This document shows, one piece after another, positions 31,001 to 43,000 of a DNA stretch of 64,000 nucleotides. Below the pieces are notes generated by a model. That model ran no database searches. It was given only the letters and a program-made list of their open reading frames with translations, and was not told where the DNA came from. This stretch comes from Spongilla lacustris. Its lineage: Eukaryota > Porifera > Demospongiae > Spongillida > Spongillidae. The DNA lies in NCBI GenBank assembly GCA_949361645.1, contig OX442436.1, forward strand, positions 6,798,862-6,862,861, written 5' to 3'. Numbering within the stretch: position 1 is the stretch's first letter; every line of letters begins with the position of its first letter. Both the position numbers and the translations under genes were made by a program.

Positions 31001-34000
31001 CCCTCCACCTCCCACTATCACACTTAACCCTCCACCTCCCACTATCACACTTAACCCTCCACCTCCTACTATCACACTTAACCCTTCACCTCCTACTATT
31101 ATGCCACTTAACCCTTCACCTCCTACTATTATGCCACTTAACCCTTCACCTCCTACTATCACACCGAACTGCTCTCTGTCTAGTGCCACTCGAATGAAAG
31201 TATTTCCTCTGTGAGGCAGAAGGTTGCTAAGAAACTTAATTTGACCCCAGAGCAGGTGCAGATAGGCATTACTGAACGATGGGTGAGTGTGCTGGGGTAT
31301 GTGGGGGGAACACGCTGGGGGTATGTGGGGTGAGTGCTGGGGGTATGTGGGGGGAACACGCTGGGGGTATGTGGGGTGAGTGCTGGGGGTATGTGGGGTG
31401 AGGTGCTGGGGTATGTGGGGTGAGTGTGCTGGGGGTATGTGGGGTGAGTGTGCTGGGGGTATGTGGGGTGAGGTGCTGGGGGTATGTGGGGTGAGGTGCT
31501 GGGGTATGTGGGGTGAGTGTGCTGGGGTATGTGGGGTGGGGGTATGTGGGGTGAGTGTGCTGGGGGTATGTGGGGTGAGTGTGCTGGTGTATGTGGGGTG
31601 AGTGCTGGGGTATGTGGGGTGAGTGTGCTGGGGGTATGTGGGGTGAGTGTGCTGGGGTATGTGGGGTGAGTGCTGGTGTATGTGGGGTGAGTGCTGGGGT
31701 ATGTGGGGTGAGTGTGCTGGGGTATGTGGGGTGAGTGTGCTGGGGTATGTGGGGTGAGTGTGCTGGGGGTATGTGGGGGGGGCAGCTGTATGGATAGAGT
31801 TATAAGGTCCATACATTATAGACAGTCCCTCCTCCCCTCCCCTCCCCCTCCTCCCCTCCCCCTCCTCCCCTCCCCTGGTGTCTTACAGCTTGACATGTCT
31901 GACTACACTAAGCTCCTACATCAGCTAGGCTTTGCTGACCACCAGGCACTGATTGTGAAGACTCAGACCTTCATGTCGACATCCAGCTATGTCAGAACTG
32001 AGGTGTGTGCCCACTAGACCACTTTGGCTCACGTTCTTAATATTCTCTGTATTACTGCTCTGGGGTGGGGAGGGGGAGGGGAGGAGGGGGAGGGGAGGAG
32101 GGGGAGGGGAGGAGGGGGAGGGGATACCAGTAACAAGTGATTATGGTGTTATATCCTGTTCTAGGGAGTACAGCTGGCTCTTGAGAAGGTATGTGTGAGG
32201 GTGTACCGTCTCTCACAACTGCTGCAAAGACTCTTGCTCACACCACTGTGCATTCTAACCTCTGTATTACATAAGTTTCCTTCTCTTCCCCTCCCTCTTC
32301 CTCCTCCCCTTCCTTCTCTTCCCCTCACTCTTCCTCCTCCCCTTCCTTCTCTTCCCCTCACTCTTCCTCCTCCCCTTCCTTCTCTTCCCCTCCCTCTTCC
32401 TCCTCCCTTTCCTTCTCTTCCCCTCCCTCTTCCTCCTCCCCTTCCTTCTCTTCCCCTCACTCTTCCTCCTCCCCTTCCTTCTCTTCCCCTCACTCTTCCT
32501 CCTCCCCTTCCTTCTCTTCCCCTCACTCTTCCTCCTCCCCTTCCTTCTCTTCCCCTCCCTCTTCCTCCTCCCTTTCCTTCTCTTCCCCTCCCTCTTCCTC
32601 CTCCCCTTCCTTCTCTTCCCCTCCCTCTTCCTCCTCCCCTTCCTTCTCTTCCCCTCCCTCTTCCTCCTCCCCTTCTCCCATTTCCTCGTATCTTTCTTAC
32701 ATATATGGGGGAAAAAAATCATGTTGGGGAGTTTCACTAAACTGATGTCTTTGCTGCAGGGTGTACAGGGGTGTACAGGGGTGTCCAGGGGTGTACAGGG
32801 GTGTCCAGGGATGTACAGGGGTGTACAGGGGTGTCCTTACTTAGGGATGTAGTGAGTTGCTCTGCTGTTGTAGGAACAGACTCTTCCGGGAGTCATCTTG
32901 GCCTCAGACCCAAAGACATTCCAACGGCTAGAGCAAATTTGTTGCCTGGGAGACACATCAGTTGGGGGAGGTGACCAGCTGGAGTGTGGTCTTCACAGCA
33001 AGCTGATCAGAGGTGTTCGCAGTGTGCTGTTGCTGCTCCCAACAGACCCCCGGGTCAAGTCATCACTGGAGGGGTTTGCCCATCAGTCCTCCCAGGGGGC
33101 CTGTGATGACCCCCACGTTGCCCTATCACCTGATGCCATACTGCTGGGGTACTTGGATGCATCTAAGATTTCACCATACCAGCTTCTATACAACATGGAG
33201 GTGTGGTCTTTTATTGGTGGGTGGTAGTTTAAATTTTTGTTTACCTTTGTAGGTACTAAGCAGCCATCTTATGCCTGTGGTTTCCAAGGAAACAGATGAT
33301 ACCTCTGTCAAGGCCTTTAGACGTCGCTTCCTTGAAGCTGGTGGCTTGAAATATGTGATAAGTGTGCTTCAGTCCAAAGCCATACCTGGACATGTGGACC
33401 TCAATGTGCGGCAGGACTGCTACGCTATGGCGTTGTCTTTAGCCAGGTGTGGGAGTGTGTGTGTGCATGTGTGTGTGCATGTATGTGTGCATGCGTGTGC
33501 ATGTGTTTGTGCATGTATGTGCACATGCGTGTGTGCATGCGTGTGTTTGTGCATGTATGTGTGCATGTGTGTGTGCATGTGTGTGTGCATGTGTGTGCAT
33601 GTGTGTGCATGTATGTGTGTGTGCATGTGTGTGCATGTATGTGTGTGTGCATGTGTGTGCATGTGTGTGCATGTGTGTGTGCATGTGTGTGCATGTGTGT
33701 GCATGTGTGTGTGTGTGCATGTGTGTGCATGTGTGTGCATGTGTGTGTGCATGTGTGTGCATGTGTGTGCATGTATGTGTGCATGTATGTGTGTGTGCAT
33801 GTGTGTGCATGTGTGTGCACGTTGCATGTGTGGTATTAATGACTTGCTCTGCATCTTGCAGGTTTCTGCTGTACAACGAGGTGGCATTGCCCATGGTTAG
33901 ACGACTGGTGTCTTGTGTGGGGGTGGAGGGTGGAGTCAGTGGAGGAGGAGCAGAGGACACACCCTCAGAAAAACATGAAGAAGTCAAGATGCTTGAAGAG

Positions 34001-37000
34001 GCCATCACCTCTGTGGACCTTAGACCTTTGAAGGGGGATGACTCTGGGGATGTAGCTCGATCGACAATTGAAGTAAATGAGTGTGTTTATGACTCTTACT
34101 TTCCCTTCCCCTCTCCCCCCCTCCCCTCTCCCTCCCCTCCCCTCTCTCCTGCCTTCTCCTCCCCTCTCCCCTCCCCTCCCCTCCCCTCTCCCTCCCCTCC
34201 CCTCTCTCCTGCCTTCTCCTCCCCTCCCCTCCCCTCCTCTCTCTCCTGTACCATCACATATTTATGACCAATACTCTTTGGCTCTCATCAGACTATGAGT
34301 GTTTCTGATTTCTCTACTGTGGTGGTCCACCTTGTGAGGGTCACATGGGCGGCAGCTGCTGGGAAGCTCCATTTGGCAAGCGAGACAGATGGAAAGGAGG
34401 GGGGAGGAGATCAGCTAAGGGCAGGTCTGTGTGCTGAGCAGGTGCTGGGATCAGTGGACACTAAGGTACATTGGTGCACTTAGTGGTTAGATAACTTAGG
34501 GGCCTTGACCCTTGGGGTTAGGGTCTAGACTCTTAGGGTTGTGGTTCTTTTCTCCTTAGAATGCAGCCATAGCCTGTGAAGCCTTAAGTCTGTTGGTGAC
34601 ATGCCTTAACCTTCGCCGCTCTATGCTGGATGTCTTTTGCTCTCTTCCCAACGTTGGGGACTTCATCATTGATGTAGTTCTAGGGTGCCCTAGAGATGAT
34701 GTCAGAAGCTCTGCTGTAGAGTTGTTCTGCCAGCTGTGTGCTCCCATGTCACAGGATGCTGCCAGTGTCCCTGAGAGCAAGAGGCCCCGCCCATCTTCCC
34801 CAGCGACCACACCCCACCATTTCTTCCTGTGTCTGGTGCTGGGTCACCCCACAGCTCTCTGGGAGGTGGGGCCACCTCAGCAGCAGGAACACTTGGAGCA
34901 GTGGTCTCGCTCAGCACAGTACTTTGAATTCAGGAGCAGGCTACTCCAGGGCCTCAGGGGTATGTGGTACATTAGCAGTGCCTCAGGGGTATGTGGTACA
35001 TTAGCAGTGCCTCAGGGGTATGTGGTACATTAGCAGTGCCTCAGGGGTATGTGGTACATTAGCAGTGCCTCAGGGGTATGTGGTACATTAGCAGTGCCTC
35101 AGGGGTATGTGGTACATTAGCAGTGCCTCAGGGGTATGTGGTACATTAGCAGTGCCTCAGGGGTATGTGGTACATTAGCAGTGCCTCAGGGGTATGTGGT
35201 ACATTAGCAGTGCCTCAGGGGTATGTGGTACATTAGCAGTGCCTCAGGGGTATGTGGTACATTAGCAGTGCCTCAGGGGTATGTGGTACATTAGCAGTGC
35301 CTCAGGGGTATGTGGTACATTAGCAGTGCCTCAGGGGTATGTGGTACATTAGCAGTGCCTCAGGGGTATGTGGTACATTAGCAGTGCCTCAGGGGTATGT
35401 GGTACATTAGCAGTGCCTCAGGGGTATGTGGTACATTAGCAGTGCCTCAGGGGTATGTGGTACATTAGCAGTGCCTCAGGGGTATGTGGTACATTAGCAG
35501 TGCCTCAGGGGTATGTGGTACATTAGCAGTGCCTCAGGGGTATGTGGTACATTAGCAGTGCCTCAGGGGTATGTGGTACATTAGCAGTGCCTCAGGGGTA
35601 TGTGGTACATTAGCAGTGCCTCAGGGGTATGTGGTACATTAGCAGTGCCTCAGGGGTATGTGGTACATTAGCAGTGCCTCAGGGGTATGTGGTACATTAG
35701 CAGTGCCTCAGGGGTATGTGGTACATTAGCAGTGCCTCAGGGGTATGTGGTACATTAGCAGTGCCTCAGGGGTATGTGGTACATTAGCAGTGCCTCAGGG
35801 GTATGTGGTACATTAGCAGTGCCTCAGGGGTATGTGGTACATTAGCAGTGCCTCAGGGGTATGTGGTACATTAGCAGTGCCTCAGGGGTATGTGGTACAT
35901 TAGCAGTGCCTCAGGGGTATGTGGTTATTGTAGGGTGTACATATGTACACTACAGCTATGGCAGCTATGGTGTTTTCTTTTAATTCTTCTGCTAATGGGG
36001 AGGAGAACTGTGCAATGAATTGAAATATGTATTGTCTTGTAAGTAATGTTTAATTTTAATTAATCAAATTGGAATAACTAAGCGGTTAAAGCTCTAACAT
36101 TAATAATTAAATAAATCACGATACAATGATTTCATAATGTTTAATTAGGATGCACTGTCCTAATTAACTACTATCATTTTGAGTTATTGATGGTTGAGAT
36201 ATATTGAAATTTGCAATGTGGCCACATAGCCCAAAATAGTGGAGGGCAAAAATAGAATATTGGCGTAAGTACATGTAAAATCCTATATGTAACTGGAAAG
36301 GGATCTAATTTGGTTGTGTAAAATGTTGGTGAATTAGCAAATACATGTATTTGCCAAATTTGCCAAATTTTTCACCTCGCCACTATTCTGGACTATACGG
36401 TATTATTAATTAACCACAATGTGTTGTTTTGCTACTACAATTTTATCGGTTAGTGGTTTATTCCTCACATTGTATTGTAGGATAGGGTTAAATATTCATA
36501 GCTGTGCATTTTAAAGGAGGTGTGGGCATTAATTAGAGTGCATCTAAAGGAGGATGGGTGTTGGTTATATCCTTCTTTTCACTGTAGTCGAGGAACAGCA
36601 GGAGTTAGATGTTGATGTTGTACAGCTGCTGAAGAAGGAGTTGGAGTGGATGAACAGTTTCAAGTTGTCCTCTTACCAGTCCCTGGAGCTCCAATACCTC
36701 CTCACTGGGCACCTCAAGTTGTGTCGTGCCCTGTTTGCCTGTGAAGGGGTGGACAAAAAAGCCTTAGGTGTGTAGAGGTAGTGTGTGCAATGGTAAATGT
36801 ATATTCTTTCTCTCCTTCACTTGCACACACTCTTCATAGGCCATGACCTCATCTCTGACCTCATCTCTGACTTCTTATTTTCGGCATCTAAGCTAATTCA
36901 CAATGAAGGTCACTGTTGCCGTGGCGCTGTGGACATCACTCCTCGCTGCACAGATGTGGCCAGTCGTGTGGCGGCCTTTGACCTCATTGTAGAGCTTTGT

Positions 37001-40000
37001 TTGGGTTGCTATGACAATCTGGCATTTGCTGCCACCCAGTTGATACAGCTACATCATCTTGAGAACCCAGATATGGCCAAGGAATGGGAGGTGTGTGTGT
37101 GTGCTTGTGTAGATGTGTGTCCATGTGTGTGCATGTGTGTGTGCATGTGTGTGCATGTGTCCATGTGTGTGCATGTGTGTACAATGTTGTGTGCATGTGT
37201 GTATGAGTGTGCATGGTCATATTGGAAAGAACTGTGATGGAAGTTGTGGTGATGGTGTGTGTCTATGGTCACGAGTTGAATTATTGATGAGTATGCTACT
37301 TACTAATCAGTAATGAAAGTTTGAGTAGTTAACTGTATGGGCAGTAAGTGTGTGGGTGGTTAGTAACGAGAGTATGGGTATATTATTGTGTTATTAAATA
37401 AGAGTATTGTATGCTTAGTTATTAACTGGGCTGTTATTTAATAAGAGTATTGTATGCTTAGTTATTAACTGGGCTGTTATTAAATAAGAGTATTGTATGC
37501 TAAGTTATTAACTGGGCTGTTCCTTGCATTTCTCAGTTCCAGCCACCTGTGGTGGGTCGTTCTCCCTGTGGTTATGTTGGGCTCAAGAATGCTGGGACCA
37601 CGTGTTACATGAATGCAATTCTCCAGCAACTGTACATGCAAGTACCTGTGAGAGATGTAAGTTGTGATGTGATCGTGGTTGTCAGATTTGAGCCTGTACA
37701 TCGTAGATGATCCTTGGTGTGGACACAGAGCAGTCAGAGGAACAGAGGTATGGAGGTGATGTGTGATGGGCTGAGGTGTGGGGGTGATGTGTGATGGGCT
37801 GAGGTGTGGGGGTGATGTGTGATGGGCTGAGGTGTGGGGGTGAAATGTGATAAACAGGTGTGGGGGTGATGTGTGATGGGCTGAGGTGTGGGGGGATGTG
37901 TGATGGGCTGAGATGTGGGGGTGATGTGTGATGGGCTGAGGTGTGGGGGTGATGTGTGATGGGCTGAGGTGTGGGGGGATGTGTGATGGGCTGAGGTGTG
38001 GGGGTGATGTGTGATGGGCTGAGGTGTGGGGGTGATGTGTGATGGGCTGAGGTGTGGGGGTGATGTGTACTGAGCAGAGGTGTGCATGTGTGTATGTGCA
38101 TGGGTCCATGTAAAATCACATCCTACCCCCCTCACATACCCCCTCACATACCCCCTCACATACCTTCACATACCCCCCCTCACATACCCCACTCACATGT
38201 CCCCCCCTCGTGTACTCCCCTCACCTCGTGTACCCCCCTCACCTCGTGTACCCCCCTGTACCCCCTTAGTGTACTACAGGACCTTCAGACCATCTTTGGA
38301 CATCTCAGGGATAGCAAGCTGCAATATTTTTCACCCGATGGATTCTTGAAAAATTTTAAACTGCGTGGTGAACCTGTTAATGTTCGTGAACAACAGGTCA
38401 GGAGGAGGGGAGGAGTGTGGGTGGGAGGGAGGATGGGAGGTGAGGGAGAGGAGAAGGGTAAGGTGAAGGGGAGGAGGGTAAGGGGAGGAAGGTAAGGTGA
38501 AGGGGAGGAGGGTAAGGGGAGGAGGGTAAGGTGAAGGGGAGGAGGGTAAGGGGAGGAGGGTAAGGTGAAGGGGAGGATGTCTTAGAAGGCATCTAGAGAA
38601 CATGTGAATGAAGTTTTATGCACACATACACATCCACATACACATCCTCATACACCCACACACATACATCCACATACACACACCCACACACACACACACA
38701 CACACACACATACATCCACATACACACACATACACACATACAGGATGCTCATGACTTCTTCTGTGATTTGACAGACCAGATTGATGAACATCTAAAGGTG
38801 TGATGGGAGGGAGGAGTGGGATGCAAGGGAGGTTGTGGTGGGTAGGCGATGATTTTTCCTTTTTTTAAAATCAGAGAAAGTCTCAGCACCAAGTGTTCTC
38901 AAAAACCTTTGGAGGGTTTTTCCTTGACCAGAAGATATGCAAAGGCTGTGAGCATACGTATGATCGAGAGGAGTCCTTTTTGTCTCTGCAACTACCAGTG
39001 AAATCGAAGACTTTGGAGGAGGCTTTAAAAGAGTTTGTGAAGGGGGATATGCTGGAGGGAGAGAACGCCTACCTGTGTGAAAAGTGTCAGGAAAAGGTGC
39101 GTGTGTGTGTGGGCAAATTGTGATACATTGTGAGCATGTTAGGCTATACTCCACCCTTTTTCCTCCCTTCCCTCCTCCCCTCCTTCTGCTTTCCCCTCCT
39201 CCCCCTCCCTTCCCTCCTCCTGCTTTCCCCTCCTCCCCCTCCCTTCCCTCCTCCTGCTTTCCCCTCCTCCCCCTCCCTTCCCTCCTCCTGCTTTCCCCTC
39301 CTCCCCCTCCCTTCCCTCCTCCTGCTTTCCCCTCCTCCCCCTCCCTTCCCTCCTCCTGCTTTCCCCTCCTCCCCCTCCCTTCTCTCCCTCTCAGCGGGAC
39401 ACTCTGAAGAGGACGTGCATAAAGACTCTCCCTCCCACTTTGGTGGTACAGCTGAAGAGATTTGGTTTTGACTGGGAAGCAAATAGAGCTATCAAATTTG
39501 ATGACTATTTTGAGGTATTCTATGGGGTGTGGTCATTTTGCCCCTAGTCCATGCACCCATGCCCCCAGTCCACACCCTTGGACCACACCCATAGACCACA
39601 CCCCTAGTCCACCCCCATAGTCCACACAGGTCTTTGTGTGCTAGTATATTACATTCCATCTCATTGGTCTAAAAATCGCTTATGAGAAGGGATTAGGTAG
39701 TGTAAGTCCATGTAGCTGTTGAGTTGCCTAGATTAAGGCAAAGATCAGTAAATGTCTACCACACCCCCACTACTACCACACCCCCACTATTACCACACCC
39801 CCTGTACCTGTTGTTTATGTTATTCCTTCCTGGGCATGGGACATTGGATGACCACACCCACCATAGTTTCCATGGACACTGGACATGGAGCCATACACAG
39901 CAGAGGGACTGGCTAGTAGAGAGAAGGATCAGCAGCCATCACATAAGCAGCTGTATGACCTGGCTGGTATAGTGGTTCACTCCGGGCAAGCCTCTGCTGG

Positions 40001-43000
40001 TCACTACTACTCTTTTATTAAAGACAAAAGGTAGGTTTGGGGATGAGGAAGCCCTGGGGAAGTCTGGGGATGAGATGGTGGCAAGGGAGGAGCTACATAA
40101 GCATGTGCATGTACTTTCAGACCTCAACATTCCTCAATTCCTGAAGATGCACCAGTATCATCAGAGAGTGGGCGTTGGCTTAGGTTCAATGATGTGTTGG
40201 TGGATGAGTTTGTCATGAACCAGGCATCTCTGGAGTCAGAGTGCTTTGGAGGCAGCTACAAAGCTAAGTCATCAGATGGTAGGTTTGTGCGCTATTCTGT
40301 TAGAATCCCTGTGAATGTGTTGAATGTGCAGTGCAAGGGACCCACCCCGACATGCGCGTGCGCTTCTGGAATGCCTACATGTTGTTCTATGAAGCTCGTG
40401 ACCATCCCAAGAAATCTGAAGGTGTTACAAATGTGGGTGCAGACGTCACTCCACTGGCTGTTCCTGTGTCCCCCCACCTCCCTGATGACAAGCTTAGCCA
40501 GCTTCAAGCTCTGGTGCAGAGGGGAGACAGGCGAGGTGTGTTTTCAGACACCATCCCACCTGCCATCCAGCGCAGTGTGAATGAAGAGAACCTCCTGTTC
40601 ATGCGACACAGAGATGTGTATTGCCTGGAGTACCTATCATTTGTCAGGAGCCTGGTGGCAGCCAATAAGGTTGTGTGCTTGTGTTGCAGATATTGAAGTA
40701 GGTTGGGCCATTCTCTCATACACTCCTTAGGTTGAACCAGGGCACTCGCAGTATGCAGTTATGAGCCTTCAACTTGCCACCAACTTTTTGTTTCACACAT
40801 ACTTCAGATGTAAAAAGCGCTTGAGGTAATTTGATGAAAATATGGATGATGTGAGGGGAGGTGGCATGACAAGGGGGAGGTGGGATGATGTGAGGGGAGG
40901 TGGCATGACAAGGGGGAGGTGGGATGATGTGAGGGGAGGGTGGCATGACAAGGGGGAGGTGGTTAAGGTACATCCGATGAGGTTATTAGGAGCTCCTTCA
41001 CTCTGGCACAGGGTTGAGCTGGATATATGGGTCAGCAATGTGGAGCTTATCCTAAACAGCAACCAAGAGGCATGCTTGTGGTTCCTGGATCTGATGGGGA
41101 GTCCCAAGAGCTCTGGGTACCTCAAGTGTGTGCCCCTCCCACCCCAGGTGGAGTTGTGTGTTATTAGTGTTGTGCATACCTAGGCCATTCCTACTGGAAT
41201 GCACCAACAAGGAGGTGAGGGCTGGCTTTTGCAGGATCATGTGTTCAGCTATACAGAGCTACTGTGTTGCGGGAGGAAAGCCGGTGAGTACATGAGTGTG
41301 TGTGTGTGCTATGATGTCACATTCTTTGCACCCCTTTACGGCTAGGAGGATGGACCTGTGGGAAACATTATTAACTATCTGGTCAAGTTTTTGGACCGAG
41401 ATGTTGTGGAGAATTGTAAAAACTGTGCGGAGTACTTTGAACTGTTCAGAAGCTATGCAAGCTTTGTGAGCACATCCTCACATCAGCACATCTTCACATT
41501 AGCACATCTTCACATTAGCACATCCTCACATTAGCACATCCTCACATTAGCACATCCTCACATCAGCACATCCTCACATTAGCACATCTTCACATTAGCA
41601 CATCCTCACATCAGCACATCTTACATTAGCACATCCTCACATTAGCACATTCTCACATTAGCACATCTTCACATTAGCACATCTTCACATTAGCACATCT
41701 TCACATTAGCACATCCTCACATTAGCACATACATGTGCATGCATTGGCACATACATGTGCATGCATTGGCACTCCCACACCATTATGCAAAACTTACTGC
41801 TTCTTTTACTGTAGCGCTTAGGATGTCAGCATTTGCTGAAAAAAGATGTGTTTGTGCCCCTGATTCGGTTTCTGTTAGGATCAACTGAAACCGGTGATTC
41901 TCAACAGGTTAGGTGCAGCTTTGACCTTGTGCACATTGCTATCATATTGTTTTCAGCAAGCAGCTATCAGGCGTTGGAGCAGCAGTCAGATGAAGGAGTT
42001 CAGTCCCCTCCACTGCACCATCTCTCTGTTGGTACGAAATTGTGATATTTCTATACTTGAGTCTGAAGGTGACGGACCACAACAAGAGCTCCCAGCCAAC
42101 CCCTACATGATTGGCAACAAGGCAGACCTCCAGCCCCTATCTGATGGCATGCACCTGGCATTGTTCAATGTGGACCACAGCAAGAGGTTCACCAGTGAGG
42201 TGATGGTAACCATGGTGACCTTTTGGGTCAGCTGTCAAGTTTTGTATTTTGTACTCTGTAGTGTGTTTTTTCTTTGAGGGAATGTGACTCCCAAGCTGTT
42301 GAAGCAATAGCCAGCACATTCTGTTACTGTTGTTGGAACAACCAGTCCTTCTCTGCTGTTGTTATTCAAGATCTGCAGGTGTGTACACACAGCTTCATGC
42401 CACTGTGAATTTACTGATTTTTGCAACTTTCAGAGTCAGATTCACGAACTGCCACCTAATGAGCTTAAGCCGTATTTTAAAGTGCTAATGGATATCTTGG
42501 TGTGTGTGTGGGGGTGGGGGTGGGGGGTATACATAGTGCATATTTGTGTTTTGTGCTTAGTGGCCATCTGGTTTTGAACTGAACTAACTGTCAGACCTTT
42601 GTGGCAGGTCATTATGTTCTGTGTCTTAACATTTTTAACCTAGGGTTAGACCCCTCCTCCCCCTCCCCATGTGTTCATTATCTTGTTTGTAGGTTATAAA
42701 TGATTCGCTTCAGATGAAGAGGATAACTTTTGCCATTCATGGAGGGAAGTACCAGCCGAGTGTTTCTATATTCTGTACGTGTGTGTTTTGTGCGTTCAAT
42801 GTCATCACCACAGCCTTTGCCCCTTGCAATGTAGCTACCATGAGGTCTAGCTCTGGGATGGGCACAGCCATTGGCTCAGTGGGAGAACCAAAGAGAGCGT
42901 ATCAAGTGGTCAAGTTCTTAGTTGGGCTTGCAAACAGGTCAGTTTTGTTATAGACACAGAGGTGTGACCGTGGTGCATCATACGTGTGTGCAGGACCACA

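Larger units (their letters stand above)
37537..40420 (+). other. USP24: USP24 catalytic domain (exons within)
   Basis: The Cys box [20 protein letters not shown] has its catalytic cysteine codon at 37603-37605. The QQD box is at 38390-38396/38744 (REQQ then DAHDFF). Zinc-ribbon cysteines lie in [16 protein letters not shown] and YLCEKCQEK (38935-39090). The substrate-groove segment is [13 protein letters not shown]. The His box [20 protein letters not shown] lies at about 39963-40024 and [12 protein letters not shown] supplies the third residue. All catalytic elements are present, so the enzyme should be active. Confidence 0.9.

Noticed and set aside
30917..31816. A 299-codon minus-strand frame rich in His, Pro and Thr
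   Set aside because: Spans two intronic minisatellites and a USP24 exon on the opposite strand.
32195..32740. Leu/Pro-rich and Arg/Lys/Glu-rich frames on both strands
   Set aside because: Both are translations of the 31-bp pyrimidine minisatellite.
33420..34267. Cys/Val- and Thr/His-rich frames around 33450-33830
   Set aside because: Caused by the GTGTGCAT microsatellite between two USP24 exons.
41215..41243. A possible short intron after the GTGAGG at 41215
   Set aside because: Reading straight through gives [18 protein letters not shown], which follows the USP24 family pattern (REVRVAVATIL), so there is no intron here.
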